64,000 nucleotides of DNA from Spongiactinospora rosea (GCF_003315795.1 NZ_QMEY01000005.1:364318-428317); one strand, 5' to 3'; positions 34,132-43,241 are shown, counted from the stretch's first letter. Numbers and translations: made by a program. The notes: a model not told the origin generated them from the sequence alone.

Positions 34132-36288
34132 TCAGGCAAGGTGGTCGGCGTCGGCGATACGGCCCTCCTGCACGAGCTCGCTCAGTGCCCGCCGGGTCGT
34201 CTCAGTGTCGGGGTGGTCCTCGCCCAGGGTCTGCCCTCGGCGCTCCAAGACGTGCCGGTAGAGGGACTCCGCCTCGGTCAACCGACCTTGGCGCGCGATC
34301 GTCCAGGCGAGCTCGTGCAGAGTGAGCAGGACGTGGGGATGATCGCTTTCGAACACCCGGCGCAGGTGCAGAAGGCGGCGGTACATGGCCTCGGCCTCCG
34401 CCCACTTTCCCTGCTTGGCGGTGATCCAGGCGAGCTCGTGCTCGGTCTGCAGGGTCTGGAGGTGATCCTCGCCGAGGACGCGCCGCCGATCCCGCAGGAC
34501 GTCCCGGAACGCGGCCAGGGCCTCATCGAGGCGGCCCTGCCGGGCGATCGCGAAGGCCAGCTCGTGGCGCGTGGTGAGGGTGCTCTGGGCGCCGGGCCCC
34601 AGATGGCGCAGGCTGTCGCGGAGGGTGTCGCGGTAGCGCTGCTCCGCCTGCGCCCACCTGCCCAGGCAGGTGGCGATCCATGCGAACTCATGACGGCTGG
34701 CGATGGTGTCGGGGTGGGAGCCGCCGAGGACGCGCAACCGAATGCCGAGCAGGTCCTGATAGATGGGCTCCGCCTGGGCCGGATCTCCCCCGTCGGCGAT
34801 CGCCCAGGCGAGCTGGTGCCGCGCGCGCAGTACCGCGGGGTGCTCCTCACCCAGCGCCGCACAGCGTGTCAGGGCGGTCAGGCACAGAGCGCGCGCGGCC
34901 CTCCTGGCGCCGCTGAAGTTGAGGGCTTTTGCCGTAACGGCCACGGCGTCCATGAGCAGGGCCAGATGCCGGTGGTCCACATGCTCCGCGCCGGCGTCGA
35001 GCAGGGCAAGCAGGTGCCGGCCCTGCAGCCGGTAGCCGGGCCAGTGATCCGGGAGGTCGGCGCAGAGCTCCCCCAGCGTGCCGGCCAAGCGTACGACAGC
35101 GGTCTGCCAGGTCTCCGGTCCCTGGATGTGGGCGCGGCTGGTGTGGGTGATGACGGGATGGAGCGTGATCGCGGTCGAACTCTGCTGGATGAGGCCCACG
35201 CCTCCCAGCGCATCCAGCGCCTCGTCCAAGCCGGTCATGGAGAGGATGCGCGTCGGGATCGAGGTGGGGGCGTAGCAGCTGGCCAGCCGCAGCAAGGTCC
35301 GGGCTTGGGGGATGCCGTGGCGGGCGAGCCCGTCCAGGGAGATCTGCGTGGTGCGGACCACCATGGCCCCTTCTGTGTTGTCGAGGGCATGATCGTACGC
35401 GGTGAACGTCTGCTCCTGCGCGACCGAGGAGCGCAGGTAGGTCCCGGCCAGGTGAAGGGTGAGCGGGAGCCCGCCGAGGCGGCGTGCCAGGGCCTGGGCC
35501 TCGGCCTCGTCGCCGGCCTCCGGTGCGAGATCGCGCAGGACCTGGGCGGCGTCGGCCATCGTCAGGTCGCCGACAGTGAAAAGCCGGGCCGCCTCCCACA
35601 TGCGCGGGTCGGCCTCCCGGCTGGTCACCACGACCAGCCCGCGACGCGACGCGCGTGCCCAGCCCAGGCCGTCCTGCACCCCCGCCGGCGAGTCCGCTGC
35701 GGCGAGCACCCAGGGGTCGTCGGCGTTGTCGAGGACCAGTAGCCACTCCCTGGACGCGCTTTCCAGCAGGCGCCAGAGCCGGTCCGGAGCGCCGGCCGCG
35801 CCTTCGGCGATCGATTCGACATCGGCGCGGGACCCGCCCAGGTTTCGTGCCACCATGGCCAAGCCTGCGCAGAACCCGGCCAGGTCCGCAGCGGAAACCC
35901 ACCACACCTGCCGCCCCTGGCCCCGTGCCCGCTCGGCCAGGGCTGCGGCCAGCGTGGACTTCCCCACGCCACCCACCCCGACGAGCACGGCAGGGCCGTC
36001 CTCAGGCCGACGCGCCAGTGCCAGCAGCTCCTCCAGCAGATCCTGACGCCCTCGAAGCTCCACTCGCGGGCTCCACACCGCGGCAAGGGTGAGATCACAA
36101 GCCGTCTCCTCCGCTTCGCCGGCTTCCTGGTTCTCCTCCACGATGTCGACTTCCCTGTCGATCCACGCCCTCAGGGCATCCAGGCCGCGCCGGGGGCCGA
36201 AGGGCGTGGCCTCCTCTGCCCCGGCGGCGCGGGCGCGCCGATAGACCTCGGCGAACGTGAGCGGAATCCGCTCCTGCCTGTTGTTCAT
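34132..36288 (-). CDS. NB-ARC (STAND) NTPase with C-terminal TPR repeats
   Basis: 718 residues. Domain order: a short N-terminal domain (TFAEVYRRARAAGAEEATPF), an NB-ARC ATPase with Walker A GVGGVGKST at 104-112 and Walker B LLVLDNADDPW (Asp187), the RGLVVVTSREAD sensor strand, GGLPLTLHLAGTYLR, a winged-helix part, then six or seven tetratricopeptide repeats from ~470 (each with HELAWxxxxxGRxxEAE). STAND proteins assemble on ligand recognition by the repeats. No classical effector domain is fused, so the neighbour AAC(3) may serve as effector. ATG 36288 overlaps the sigma gene stop as ATGA. Confidence 0.9.
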   Translation of the reverse strand: MNNRQERIPLTFAEVYRRARAAGAEEATPFGPRRGLDALRAWIDREVDIVEENQEAGEAEETACDLTLAAVWSPRVELRGRQDLLEELLALARRPEDGPAVLVGVGGVGKSTLAAALAERARGQGRQVWWVSAADLAGFCAGLAMVARNLGGSRADVESIAEGAAGAPDRLWRLLESASREWLLVLDNADDPWVLAAADSPAGVQDGLGWARASRRGLVVVTSREADPRMWEAARLFTVGDLTMADAAQVLRDLAPEAGDEAEAQALARRLGGLPLTLHLAGTYLRSSVAQEQTFTAYDHALDNTEGAMVVRTTQISLDGLARHGIPQARTLLRLASCYAPTSIPTRILSMTGLDEALDALGGVGLIQQSSTAITLHPVITHTSRAHIQGPETWQTAVVRLAGTLGELCADLPDHWPGYRLQGRHLLALLDAGAEHVDHRHLALLMDAVAVTAKALNFSGARRAARALCLTALTRCAALGEEHPAVLRARHQLAWAIADGGDPAQAEPIYQDLLGIRLRVLGGSHPDTIASRHEFAWIATCLGRWAQAEQRYRDTLRDSLRHLGPGAQSTLTTRHELAFAIARQGRLDEALAAFRDVLRDRRRVLGEDHLQTLQTEHELAWITAKQGKWAEAEAMYRRLLHLRRVFESDHPHVLLTLHELAWTIARQGRLTEAESLYRHVLERRGQTLGEDHPDTETTRRALSELVQEGRIADADHLA

Positions 36289-36863
36289 GGAGCAGGCTCC
36301 TGTCCTTCCTCGTCGTCGATGAACGACACCAGATGGCCGACGGTGGCTCTCAACTGCTTGCGCGCCTCCCTCAGGTGGCCGCGAACCGTGCTCGGCGCCA
36401 TGCCCAAGCGCTCAGCGACACGCTCGGTCGTCCACGACTCGCCCCAGGTGAGGGACGCGACCAGCCGCCGTGTCCGCGGCATCTGCTCGATCACCTTCCA
36501 GCAACTGCTCAGGGCGATCGCGAGCTGGGCGCGCTCCCCAAGGTCGTCGGACCGACATTGCCGGCCGGGGAGGTCGGCAGTCAGGTCGATCACGTTCTGC
36601 TTCCGCCAAACGTCGATCGCCTTGTTCTTGAGCACTCGGCGCAGCCACATCCTGCGCTCGTCGGGGCCGAATTCGCCGACCGTCCGCCAGGCGCGGATCG
36701 CCTCGTGAAAGGTCGTCTGGACCAGATCCTCCGCCTCGTGGGGACGGCCGGATGAGATCGAGGAGGCGTACTTGGACAGCTCGTCGTACTCCTGCCGGAA
36801 GAGGTCCTCTACCTGCTGACGTTGCTCCCGGGTGAGCTTCGGCCGGGGCTTGGAGGGCTCCAC
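36285..36863 (-). CDS. ECF sigma factor of the STAND operon
   Basis: 192 residues. Region 2: EDLFRQEYDELSKYASSISS, EAEDLVQTTFHEAIRAW, FGPDERRMWLRRVLKNKAID. Region 4: ERVAERLGMAPSTVRGHLRE followed by ARKQLRATVGHL. GTG 36863 has AAGGAC close in front and lies 1 nt after the stop of the small membrane protein gene. It is translationally coupled to the NB-ARC gene. A sigma factor inside a STAND operon suggests autogenous transcription control, with the small membrane protein as a possible anchor or anti-sigma; this is inference. Confidence 0.9.
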   Translation of the reverse strand: MEPSKPRPKLTREQRQQVEDLFRQEYDELSKYASSISSGRPHEAEDLVQTTFHEAIRAWRTVGEFGPDERRMWLRRVLKNKAIDVWRKQNVIDLTADLPGRQCRSDDLGERAQLAIALSSCWKVIEQMPRTRRLVASLTWGESWTTERVAERLGMAPSTVRGHLREARKQLRATVGHLVSFIDDEEGQEPAP

Positions 36864-36864
36864 G

Positions 36865-37146
36865 TCATGTCCTTGACTGCCGTCGGCGCGGGCCTGAGCC
36901 GGCCCTCCAGACCAGCCGCACGGTCTGCCCTCCCGAGGTGTTCTGCCGGATCGTGATCAGCCCGTGGGGGGCTGTACGGACGAGGGCCAGCACGGTACGT
37001 CGCGCATGCCACTCAGAGAGCAGGCCCATCGCGGTCCAGACCGTCAGCAAGCCCGCCACCAGTGCGATCGGCTGCCAGGTCAAGGCGCCCGCAGTCAGAG
37101 CGGCCAGCGCCGCCCATGTGTCGTGCTTGGGGGAAGTCAGCAGCAT
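36865..37146 (-). CDS. Small membrane protein, first gene of the STAND operon
   Basis: 93 residues. Residues ~10-45 form a helical hairpin (AALAALTAGALTWQPIALVA then GLLTVWTAMGLLSEW), followed by a basic cytoplasmic or extracytoplasmic tail (VRLVWRAGSGPRRRQSR). I do not recognise a family. Only 1 nt separates it from the sigma factor gene, so it belongs to the operon. A GTG one codon upstream is possible. A role as membrane sensor for the sigma factor is plausible but unproven. Confidence 0.65.
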   Translation of the reverse strand: MLLTSPKHDTWAALAALTAGALTWQPIALVAGLLTVWTAMGLLSEWHARRTVLALVRTAPHGLITIRQNTSGGQTVRLVWRAGSGPRRRQSRT

Positions 37147-37149
37147 CAC

Positions 37150-37587
37150 ACTTCAATGTCGTGTGACCGGCCCTCCGCGTTTGGTCGCCTCCCGTCAATT
37201 CCTCGCGCGGCGCGCCTGTCCACCTTGCGGTCTCGGCGGCTGGTGCCGTCGCCGTTCGTCGTGGTGGTGGGACGGCGAAGGTGGAGCTGCGGAAGACGCT
37301 GACGATGACCGAGTGGCGGAGGCCGGTGGCCGGTGGTGGAATCCGAGTGAGGGGTTCACTGTAGGGAGCCTGAGCGGCGGCCGGGACGGCGAAGACGGCA
37401 TTGCGCGTTGCTCAGGTACCGCCCATGGCTGTACCGATGTTCCTCAACCTCGGTATCGCCTGCCATCTAGTCTTTTGAGGGAATCGCCGCAGCCGAAGGC
37501 CGCGAAGCCACCGGCGCCATGCTCGCGATCTCATGAGTCCCTGCGGAGATGTCCGCAGGGACCCCAAGATGACCTAAAACCATGTCG
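37150..37587. other. Intergenic stretch upstream of the STAND operon
   Basis: About 440 nt without a recognised gene. It contains the promoter of the leftward STAND operon and a terminator hairpin for the leftward gene at 37588. Confidence 0.5.
37537..37562 (-). terminator. Hairpin after the secreted protein gene
   Basis: GTCCCTGCGGA, loop GATG, TCCGCAGGGAC: a perfect 11-bp stem, 25 nt beyond the stop of the leftward gene at 37588. Confidence 0.65.
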
Positions 37588-38121
37588 TTATGGCACAAGG
37601 CGCTCGACGAGGCCGACCGTGAACGCGTAGTCGTCCAGCGTGAACTGGGTGATGCCGGTCATGCGCAGAGCCTGCACCCGTACGGTGTAACTCCCAGGAA
37701 GCAGAACGGTGGAGAAGCGCTCAAGGGCGTGCGCCTCCTCGGCGCCACCAGGGGTGTCGAACCTGTAATCGGTGCTCGTGACCGGCTGCAGCTCAGTGAT
37801 CGTCCCCGCTGAGTTGGTCACGACGATGCGCACGGAGCACCACGCACTGGCGGTGCCGACGCACAGTGATTCGGCGGTGAAGCGGGCGTTGACCAGACGT
37901 GTCGTTCCCGCGGGCACGTTCACGGTGACCAACGCCGTCGGGATGTTGCCCCAAGCCCCGAACGTCTGGGCGGTCCACGGCTCGCTCTCCCCGGTGAAGA
38001 ACTGCGTGCTGGTCAGCGTGCCGGCCTGAGAACTGGGCACGGCATTGGCGACGGTGGCCGTCAGCGCGAAAACGCCGGCCAGCGCCACCGCGGCTAACGC
38101 GGTCTTGATGAATCGAGACAA
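37588..38121 (-). CDS. Secreted protein of unknown function
   Basis: 177 residues with a clean signal peptide (FIKTALAAVALAGVFALTAT, cleavage after ANA). The mature part is beta-rich: TALVTVNVPAGTTRLVNARF, LCVGTASAWCSVRIVVTNSA with a likely disulfide between the two cysteines, and GSYTVRVQALRMTGITQFTL. The start codon is TTG 38121, supported by AGAGGAA 6 nt upstream; no ATG or GTG lies near. I know no function. It is a single gene with its own terminator. Confidence 0.75.
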   Translation of the reverse strand: MSRFIKTALAAVALAGVFALTATVANAVPSSQAGTLTSTQFFTGESEPWTAQTFGAWGNIPTALVTVNVPAGTTRLVNARFTAESLCVGTASAWCSVRIVVTNSAGTITELQPVTSTDYRFDTPGGAEEAHALERFSTVLLPGSYTVRVQALRMTGITQFTLDDYAFTVGLVERLVP

Positions 38122-38471
38122 CGGGATTCCTCTCTGCTCGTGCGGAGACGCGCGCTCCGCGACAGGGGTGCCGGGAAACCACGCTGACGACGACGCCGTT
38201 GCCGGTGAAGGCCTGGCCGAGGTATCCGTACAAGTCCGTACACGGGTGTCCAGCCTTGCTGCAGGTCACGCCGACACGCCGGCGCCTCCCACGAATCGCC
38301 GCCGAGAGTGCTGAGCGTATGCGGCGGAAGAACGACCGGGAGCCGGATCCAGAGCGCAGGAGCGTCGAATGGCTCTCCGGCCGGGCCGAGCCGATCGAAC
38401 TGATCGAGCTGATCCAGCTGATCGGGCCGGCCGGATGCGATCAGGTGTTCCGTCCGCCGCGCGCTGTCGCT
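38122..38471. other. Intergenic region between two leftward genes
   Basis: 350 nt. It holds the upstream region of the TTG-started secreted protein gene and the downstream region of the WD40 gene. Three imperfect 9-bp units of the type AGCTGATCG occur in tandem near 38397-38427; their meaning is unknown. Confidence 0.4.
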
Positions 38472-40313
38472 TCAGCGGCACGGGTTCTGGTAGGGCACGC
38501 CGGGGATGTGCCTGGCCCACTGCTCGCGGGTGATCGCCGGGTGTGCGAGCTCGCACACCCGCCCCGCCACCCGCCCGGGATCGGTGTCCCACATCCGCGC
38601 CGTGGCGTCGGTGCCGCCCGAGGCCAGCAGGCCGTCTGGGCCGTAAGCCACCGCGTAGACCCGGTCGGTGTGACCGCTCAGCACGGCCGCGGCGCCTGGC
38701 CGGCGAGGGTCTTCGAGCTGCCACAGCCGTAGGGTGCCGTCGAAACTCGCCGTGGCGAGCGTCCGGCCGGTCGGTGCGAAGGCGACGTCCGCGACGGTGT
38801 TGGAATGGCCCCTCAGCGTGGCCAGCGGGACCGGCCGGCGCGGGTCGGCGATGTCCCACAGCCGCGCCGTACCATCGAAGCCGGCGGAGGCCAGCAGATT
38901 CCTGCGGCTGTCGATCGTCACGTCGTTGACGACGTTGGTATGACCGGGCAGGGTGGCCTGCGCGACAGGCCGGCGCGGGTCGGCGATGTTCCACAGCCGC
39001 ACGGTGTGGTCGACTCCGGCGGTGGCCAGCGTTGTGCCGGCCGATCCGAACGCCACGGATTCAACCGTGTGTTCAGGGCCGCTCAGCGTGGCGAGCGCGA
39101 CAGGCCGGCGCGGGTCGGCGACGTTCCACAGCCGTATGCTGCGGTCGGCCCCGGCGGTGGCCAGGGTGGTGCCGTCCGGGGCGAACGCCACGGCGAGGAC
39201 GTTCTCCCGATGGCCGCTCACCGTGCCCAGCAGGGCGGGTCTGCCCGGCACGCCGACATCCCACAGCCGCACCGTCTTGTCGAGGCTCGCCGTGGCGAGG
39301 GTCCGCCCGCCGGGGGCGAACGCCAGCTCGACGACGCCGTCCGTGTGCCCAGGCAGGGTGGCCAGCCGGATGGGCCCGCCGGGAGCGACGACGTCCCACA
39401 ACCGGACCGTTCGATGACTCGCGGAGGCCAGGGTGCGGCCGTCGGGGCTGAACGCCACGGCGTACACCGTGCCGCTGTTTCCCCCGAGCGCTGGGCCGGG
39501 GACGTCCCAGAGCCGGATGGTGGCGTCCTTGCCGACGGAGGCCAGGGTATGGCCGTCGGGGCTGAACGCCACCTCAAAGACCGTTTCGGCGTGCCCGCGA
39601 AGCGTGACCGGATCACCGGCGTCGTGGACGTCGGTGACGTCCCACAACCGGACGGCGAAGTCATAACCGCCGGTGGCCAGCGTGCGGCCATCGGGGCTGA
39701 ACGCCGCCGTGGCGATCCCGCCGCCCTCCTCGGTCAGCGTGGCGAGCTGCTTCGGGCGGCGCGGATCCGCGACGTTCCACAGGCGCAGCGTGTCGTCGAA
39801 GCTGCCGGTGGCCAGCGTGTGGCCGTCGGGGCTGAAGGCCGCCGACAGGACCGGGCCGGTGTGACCGCGCAGCGTGGCCAGCAGGACGGGGCGCCGGCGG
39901 TCGCCGAGGTCCCACAGGCGTACGGGACCGTCGGATCCGGCGGTGGCCAGCGTGTGGCCGTCGGGAGCGAACGCGACAGTGGGCGTGGCGTCCTGCCCTC
40001 CGTCCAGTTCGGCCAGCGGTTCGGGATCGTTCGGATCCGTCACGTCCCACAGCCGCACCAGCCGGTCGTGGCCGGTGGTGACGAGCGTACGCCCGCTGGA
40101 GCCGAACGCCACGTGCCGGACGTCGTTGATGTGCCCCGCCAGCGTCGCCATCTGCCGAAGGCGCCCGGGAACGCTGACGTCCCACAGGCGCGCCAGGTCG
40201 TCCTCTCCGCCGGTCGCCAGCACCTTGCCGTCCGGGCTGAACGCCGCGGAGAGCACGCCCTGCGTACGTGAGTCGGCCGTGGCCAGGATCGTGGGGCGGT
40301 GAGGTGCAGACAT
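38472..40313 (-). CDS. WD40 part of a split nSTAND/WD40 protein
   Basis: 613 residues made of 13 WD40 repeats, each ending in RLWD, RLWN or a variant (LARLWDVSVPG, TLRLWNVADPRR, TARMWDTDPG). The last 35 residues (CELAHPAITREQWARHIPGV) are the usual C-terminal tail of actinobacterial nSTAND1-WD40 proteins. Repeat 7 is shortened: GGNSGTVYAVAFSPDG lacks the LATLxGH strand. The frame is continuous with the upstream gene except for one TAG codon, and the fourteenth repeat needed for two seven-bladed propellers is at the end of that gene. ATG 40313 would permit separate translation, but no ribosome site precedes it. Confidence 0.8.
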   Translation of the reverse strand: MSAPHRPTILATADSRTQGVLSAAFSPDGKVLATGGEDDLARLWDVSVPGRLRQMATLAGHINDVRHVAFGSSGRTLVTTGHDRLVRLWDVTDPNDPEPLAELDGGQDATPTVAFAPDGHTLATAGSDGPVRLWDLGDRRRPVLLATLRGHTGPVLSAAFSPDGHTLATGSFDDTLRLWNVADPRRPKQLATLTEEGGGIATAAFSPDGRTLATGGYDFAVRLWDVTDVHDAGDPVTLRGHAETVFEVAFSPDGHTLASVGKDATIRLWDVPGPALGGNSGTVYAVAFSPDGRTLASASHRTVRLWDVVAPGGPIRLATLPGHTDGVVELAFAPGGRTLATASLDKTVRLWDVGVPGRPALLGTVSGHRENVLAVAFAPDGTTLATAGADRSIRLWNVADPRRPVALATLSGPEHTVESVAFGSAGTTLATAGVDHTVRLWNIADPRRPVAQATLPGHTNVVNDVTIDSRRNLLASAGFDGTARLWDIADPRRPVPLATLRGHSNTVADVAFAPTGRTLATASFDGTLRLWQLEDPRRPGAAAVLSGHTDRVYAVAYGPDGLLASGGTDATARMWDTDPGRVAGRVCELAHPAITREQWARHIPGVPYQNPCR

Positions 40314-40316
40314 GTC

Positions 40317-40319
40317 CTA
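40317..40319 (-). other. In-frame amber codon replacing Trp in a WD40 repeat
   Basis: The minus strand reads ACG CTG CGC CTA TAG GAC ATG, that is TLRL-stop-DM. Every other repeat has Trp at this place (RLWD). One base change, TGG to TAG, explains the split of a 1288-residue protein into two frames. It may be a true mutation, a sequencing error or a readthrough site. Confidence 0.85.
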
Positions 40320-42338
40320 TAGGCGCAGCGTCCGGTCGATGCTCCCGGTGGCGAGCAGCCGCCCGTCCGGGCTGAACGCCGCAGTGTAGACCGCATTGGT
40401 GTGGGCCGTCAGCCGGGTCGCATAGGGACCGGCCAGCGCGCTGAGTAGGCTGCCGCGCGCCTCCGGGCCGGGAACGAGACGGTAGGCGGCCAGGCTGAGC
40501 TGGGCGGCCAGCGCCGGATCGGTGGCGCGCAGCGCGCCGGTCTCGGCACTCAGCTTCAACGACAGCGCCTCGTCCCGTTGCTGGGCGGCCGTGCGCTGAG
40601 CCTGGAACGCGAGACCGGACGCCCCGAGCGCGAGGACGAGCAAGATCCCCAACGACACGATCAGCTGCTGCATGCGCCGGGTGCGGTGGCGCGCGTGCCG
40701 GGTGCTGGCGTCGAGGAAGGCCCGCACCGGCGGCGAAAGGCCCCGGCCGGCGGCCCATGCCTGAGCCGCCAGCAGCCGGGCCCCGCGATACAGGGCGTCG
40801 GGATCATGGTGGTCGCGCTGCCAGGCGGCGGCGGTGGCGGCGAGTTCACGGCCGGCGACCAGCCCCGCCCGGTCGGTGCTCAGCCATCCCCGCAGCAACG
40901 GCCACGCGGTGAGCAGCGCCTCGTGGCTGATCTCGACGCTGTCGGCGTCGGCGGTGATGAGCCGCTGGGCGATGAAGCGGTCGAGTACGTCCTCCGCCTC
41001 GCCCGACCGGTCACCGCCGTGCCTGGCCAGCAGTTCGGCGGTGGCGACTCGGCGGCGGGTGTCGGCGGTGTCGGGGGCGATGTGCACCAGTTCGAGGAGA
41101 AGGCCACGCGCCGTCTCACGCCCTGCCGGCGACAGCGCGTCGTAGACCTGGTCCGCGCTGTTCGCCACGGCGCCGTCGAGGCCACCGACCGCGTGGTACC
41201 CGGCGATCGTGAGCGTCCTGCCGTTCCCCTGATGCCAGGCGGCGTGCAGGACGTGGGACAGCAGCGGCAGGACACCGGCGTTGTGGGCGGCCCGGTCCGC
41301 GCCCCGAGGGGCGACCTCCTTGAGCAGTAGCTCGACGAGCCCGCCCTCAAGGTCGATCTCGGCCATGCGGGCGGGTTCCGTGATCGCTTCACGCAGTTCC
41401 GTCTCGTTCATGGGGCCGACGGCCAGCTGAGCGTCCTGCACCGCGGTGACCAGCTCCGGTAAGCGCAGAAAGGGGGCGTAGAAGTCGGCCCGCAGCCCGA
41501 GGACCACCAGCGCGCCGCCCGAGGCGGCGGCGCACAGCGCGCGGACGAAGGTCCGCCGTTCATCCCCGTCGGCGCAGAGGGTGAACACCTCCTCGAACTG
41601 GTCGATCACCAAGACGAGCGATCCGCCGGACTCAACCGCCCGGCCGGCGTATGCGGCGCAGTCGCCGGGATCTTCCCGGATCGTCGCTGCGATCTCGTCC
41701 TGGGAGGTCGCGGTGAGCGCCGCCAGCCTGCCCGCCAGCTCGTCCACCGGACGCGCGCCGGGCACACAGAGCACCACGGACCAATCCGCGGAGCCGGGCA
41801 GCTCTCCCGCGCGCAGCGCCGCCATCAGGCCCGCTCGCAGCAGGGACGACTTGCCCGACCCGGATGACCCCACGACGAGCTGCACGCCACCGCCCCGGTC
41901 CCGCAGCCGGCCCACGCGGGCGACCAGCCGGTGGGTCAGCTCGCGCCTGCCGAAGAACCACCGCGCGTCCTGGACCTGGAAGGATGCCAGCCCTCGGTAC
42001 GGCTCCAGCCCGGCAGGACGCCGGCCCGGCGAACGCCGCGCCCTGCGCCAGGCGCTCAGCCACTCCTCAAGCGACTGTGCGTCGGCGACCCCGCACGCCT
42101 GCAGCACCCGCACCAGCAGGCCTCGGGACGCCGCCGACGGAAGACCCCGGCCCGCGAACCAGTCGCCGACGGTGCTGTGCGCACCGTACCCACCGGCCTT
42201 CGCCGCCACCTGCCGAACCGTCAGACCGGCCCGCTCGCGCAGCAGGGAAAGCTCGCGAGCGAAGTCCCGCCTGTCCCGTACGCGAGTGGGATCGGCATCG
42301 TCGGCTTCGTCGGCTTCACGGGCGGAGACGTCCGGCAC
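40317..42338 (-). CDS. nSTAND1 NTPase part of a split nSTAND/WD40 protein
   Basis: 673 residues. An N-terminal XRE-like helix-turn-helix (FARELSLLRERAGLTVRQVA, then DWFAGRGLPSA) is followed by the nSTAND1 ATPase: Walker A GSSGSGKSS at 157-165, Walker B LVLVIDQFEE (Asp246). EISHEALLTAWPLLRGWL is typical of the family. A membrane helix lies at about 558-578 and the first WD40 repeat at 642-673, cut at its Trp by an amber codon. GTG 42338 has AAGGAG 7 nt upstream. Such proteins are thought to be ligand-triggered switches; no target is known. Without readthrough the product would be an ATPase with an unfinished propeller. Confidence 0.88.
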   Translation of the reverse strand: MPDVSAREADEADDADPTRVRDRRDFARELSLLRERAGLTVRQVAAKAGGYGAHSTVGDWFAGRGLPSAASRGLLVRVLQACGVADAQSLEEWLSAWRRARRSPGRRPAGLEPYRGLASFQVQDARWFFGRRELTHRLVARVGRLRDRGGGVQLVVGSSGSGKSSLLRAGLMAALRAGELPGSADWSVVLCVPGARPVDELAGRLAALTATSQDEIAATIREDPGDCAAYAGRAVESGGSLVLVIDQFEEVFTLCADGDERRTFVRALCAAASGGALVVLGLRADFYAPFLRLPELVTAVQDAQLAVGPMNETELREAITEPARMAEIDLEGGLVELLLKEVAPRGADRAAHNAGVLPLLSHVLHAAWHQGNGRTLTIAGYHAVGGLDGAVANSADQVYDALSPAGRETARGLLLELVHIAPDTADTRRRVATAELLARHGGDRSGEAEDVLDRFIAQRLITADADSVEISHEALLTAWPLLRGWLSTDRAGLVAGRELAATAAAWQRDHHDPDALYRGARLLAAQAWAAGRGLSPPVRAFLDASTRHARHRTRRMQQLIVSLGILLVLALGASGLAFQAQRTAAQQRDEALSLKLSAETGALRATDPALAAQLSLAAYRLVPGPEARGSLLSALAGPYATRLTAHTNAVYTAAFSPDGRLLATGSIDRTLRL

Positions 42339-42686
42339 TGTCCAACTCCTTCACGTCGGCATACCAGTACGTCGCCGGAAGGTGGCGTAGAGTTACAGGG
42401 CGGTGCCCCTTCGCATCGTGCACGGCCTTATGACAAGTGCCCCCAGAGTTGGTTGACCTGGGGACGTGTTCATAGCCGCAGGAGCCGGGCTTACTTCCTT
42501 GGGATTCCTGGCTCTAGCGAGATATGCCTCCACCTCGCCTAGGACCCCTCTGGAAGGGTCGTCGCTGTCGAGGCGAGACTCAGCATGTACCAGAGTGCGT
42601 GTCCGAGGCCAGACACACTCGATACGTACATGTCGTTTGCGATGTCCGCGACGCTCGTTCTCCCTGGCCGGGAGGGCTGAGCGGGC
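42339..42686. other. Divergent intergenic region, nSTAND gene and DUF2637 gene
   Basis: About 350 nt. It must contain promoters for both directions. A TTGACC hexamer occurs near 42454, but no -10 box at the right spacing. Base composition is visibly less GC-rich than in the flanking genes. Confidence 0.4.
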
Positions 42687-43241
42687 ATGGAGTCAAGAGA
42701 TCGGGCGGTGCGTCGTATTCAGTTTACGACCATCGCAGGCATTGCGATATTGGCGGGGATCGCCGCGGCCGTCTCCTTCCGCCACATGCACGAATTGTGC
42801 CTGCGTCATGGTGAGGACCATCTAACGGCGGTGCTCATCCCGCTCGCGGTCGACGGCACCATCGTGGTCGCGTCCATGTCCATCCTCCTCGAGAATCGGT
42901 ACGGCTCACGCGGTGGAGCGCTGGCCTGGACTCTGCTGACCGTGGGCAGCCTGGCCAGTCTTGGAGCGAATATCGCGGTTGCCGAGCCAAGTCTGATGGG
43001 CCGGATCAGCGCCGCGTGGCTATCGGCGGCATTGATCGGGAGCCCCGCCAAGGCAAGGTATCAAGGTCAGGGATCCACGGCCGCTCAGGAAGGGTCATCT
43101 GCTGACGTGCTTCGGTCCGGAAGGCCGGCCACGGCTCTGACCATACGCCACGACGCAAACCACTGTCCGGTTCCTTCTCCGCCTATGATGCTGCTTCCTG
43201 AGCACCATGCCTTCGTCGCGTGTCCCGCCTGCTGGCGTTGA
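42687..43241 (+). CDS. DUF2637 membrane protein, C-terminus degenerate
   Basis: 184 residues. Residues 10-115 match DUF2637: AGIAAAVSFRHMHELCLRHG, LIPLAVDGTIVVASMSILLE, GGALAWTLLTVGSLASLGAN, IAVAEPSLMGRISAAW. Four membrane helices are expected. After ALIGS the sequence no longer resembles the family and ends in a low-quality tail. DUF2637 proteins are frequent on actinobacterial plasmids and integrative elements, where some are linked to spread functions. GGGAGGG lies upstream of ATG 42687. A related fragment occurs at 61624. Probably the relic of a mobile element. Confidence 0.65.
   Translation: MESRDRAVRRIQFTTIAGIAILAGIAAAVSFRHMHELCLRHGEDHLTAVLIPLAVDGTIVVASMSILLENRYGSRGGALAWTLLTVGSLASLGANIAVAEPSLMGRISAAWLSAALIGSPAKARYQGQGSTAAQEGSSADVLRSGRPATALTIRHDANHCPVPSPPMMLLPEHHAFVACPACWR

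Noticed and set aside
38397..38427. Three tandem 9-bp AGCTGATCG-like units
   Set aside because: Too short and imperfect to call a functional repeat or operator.
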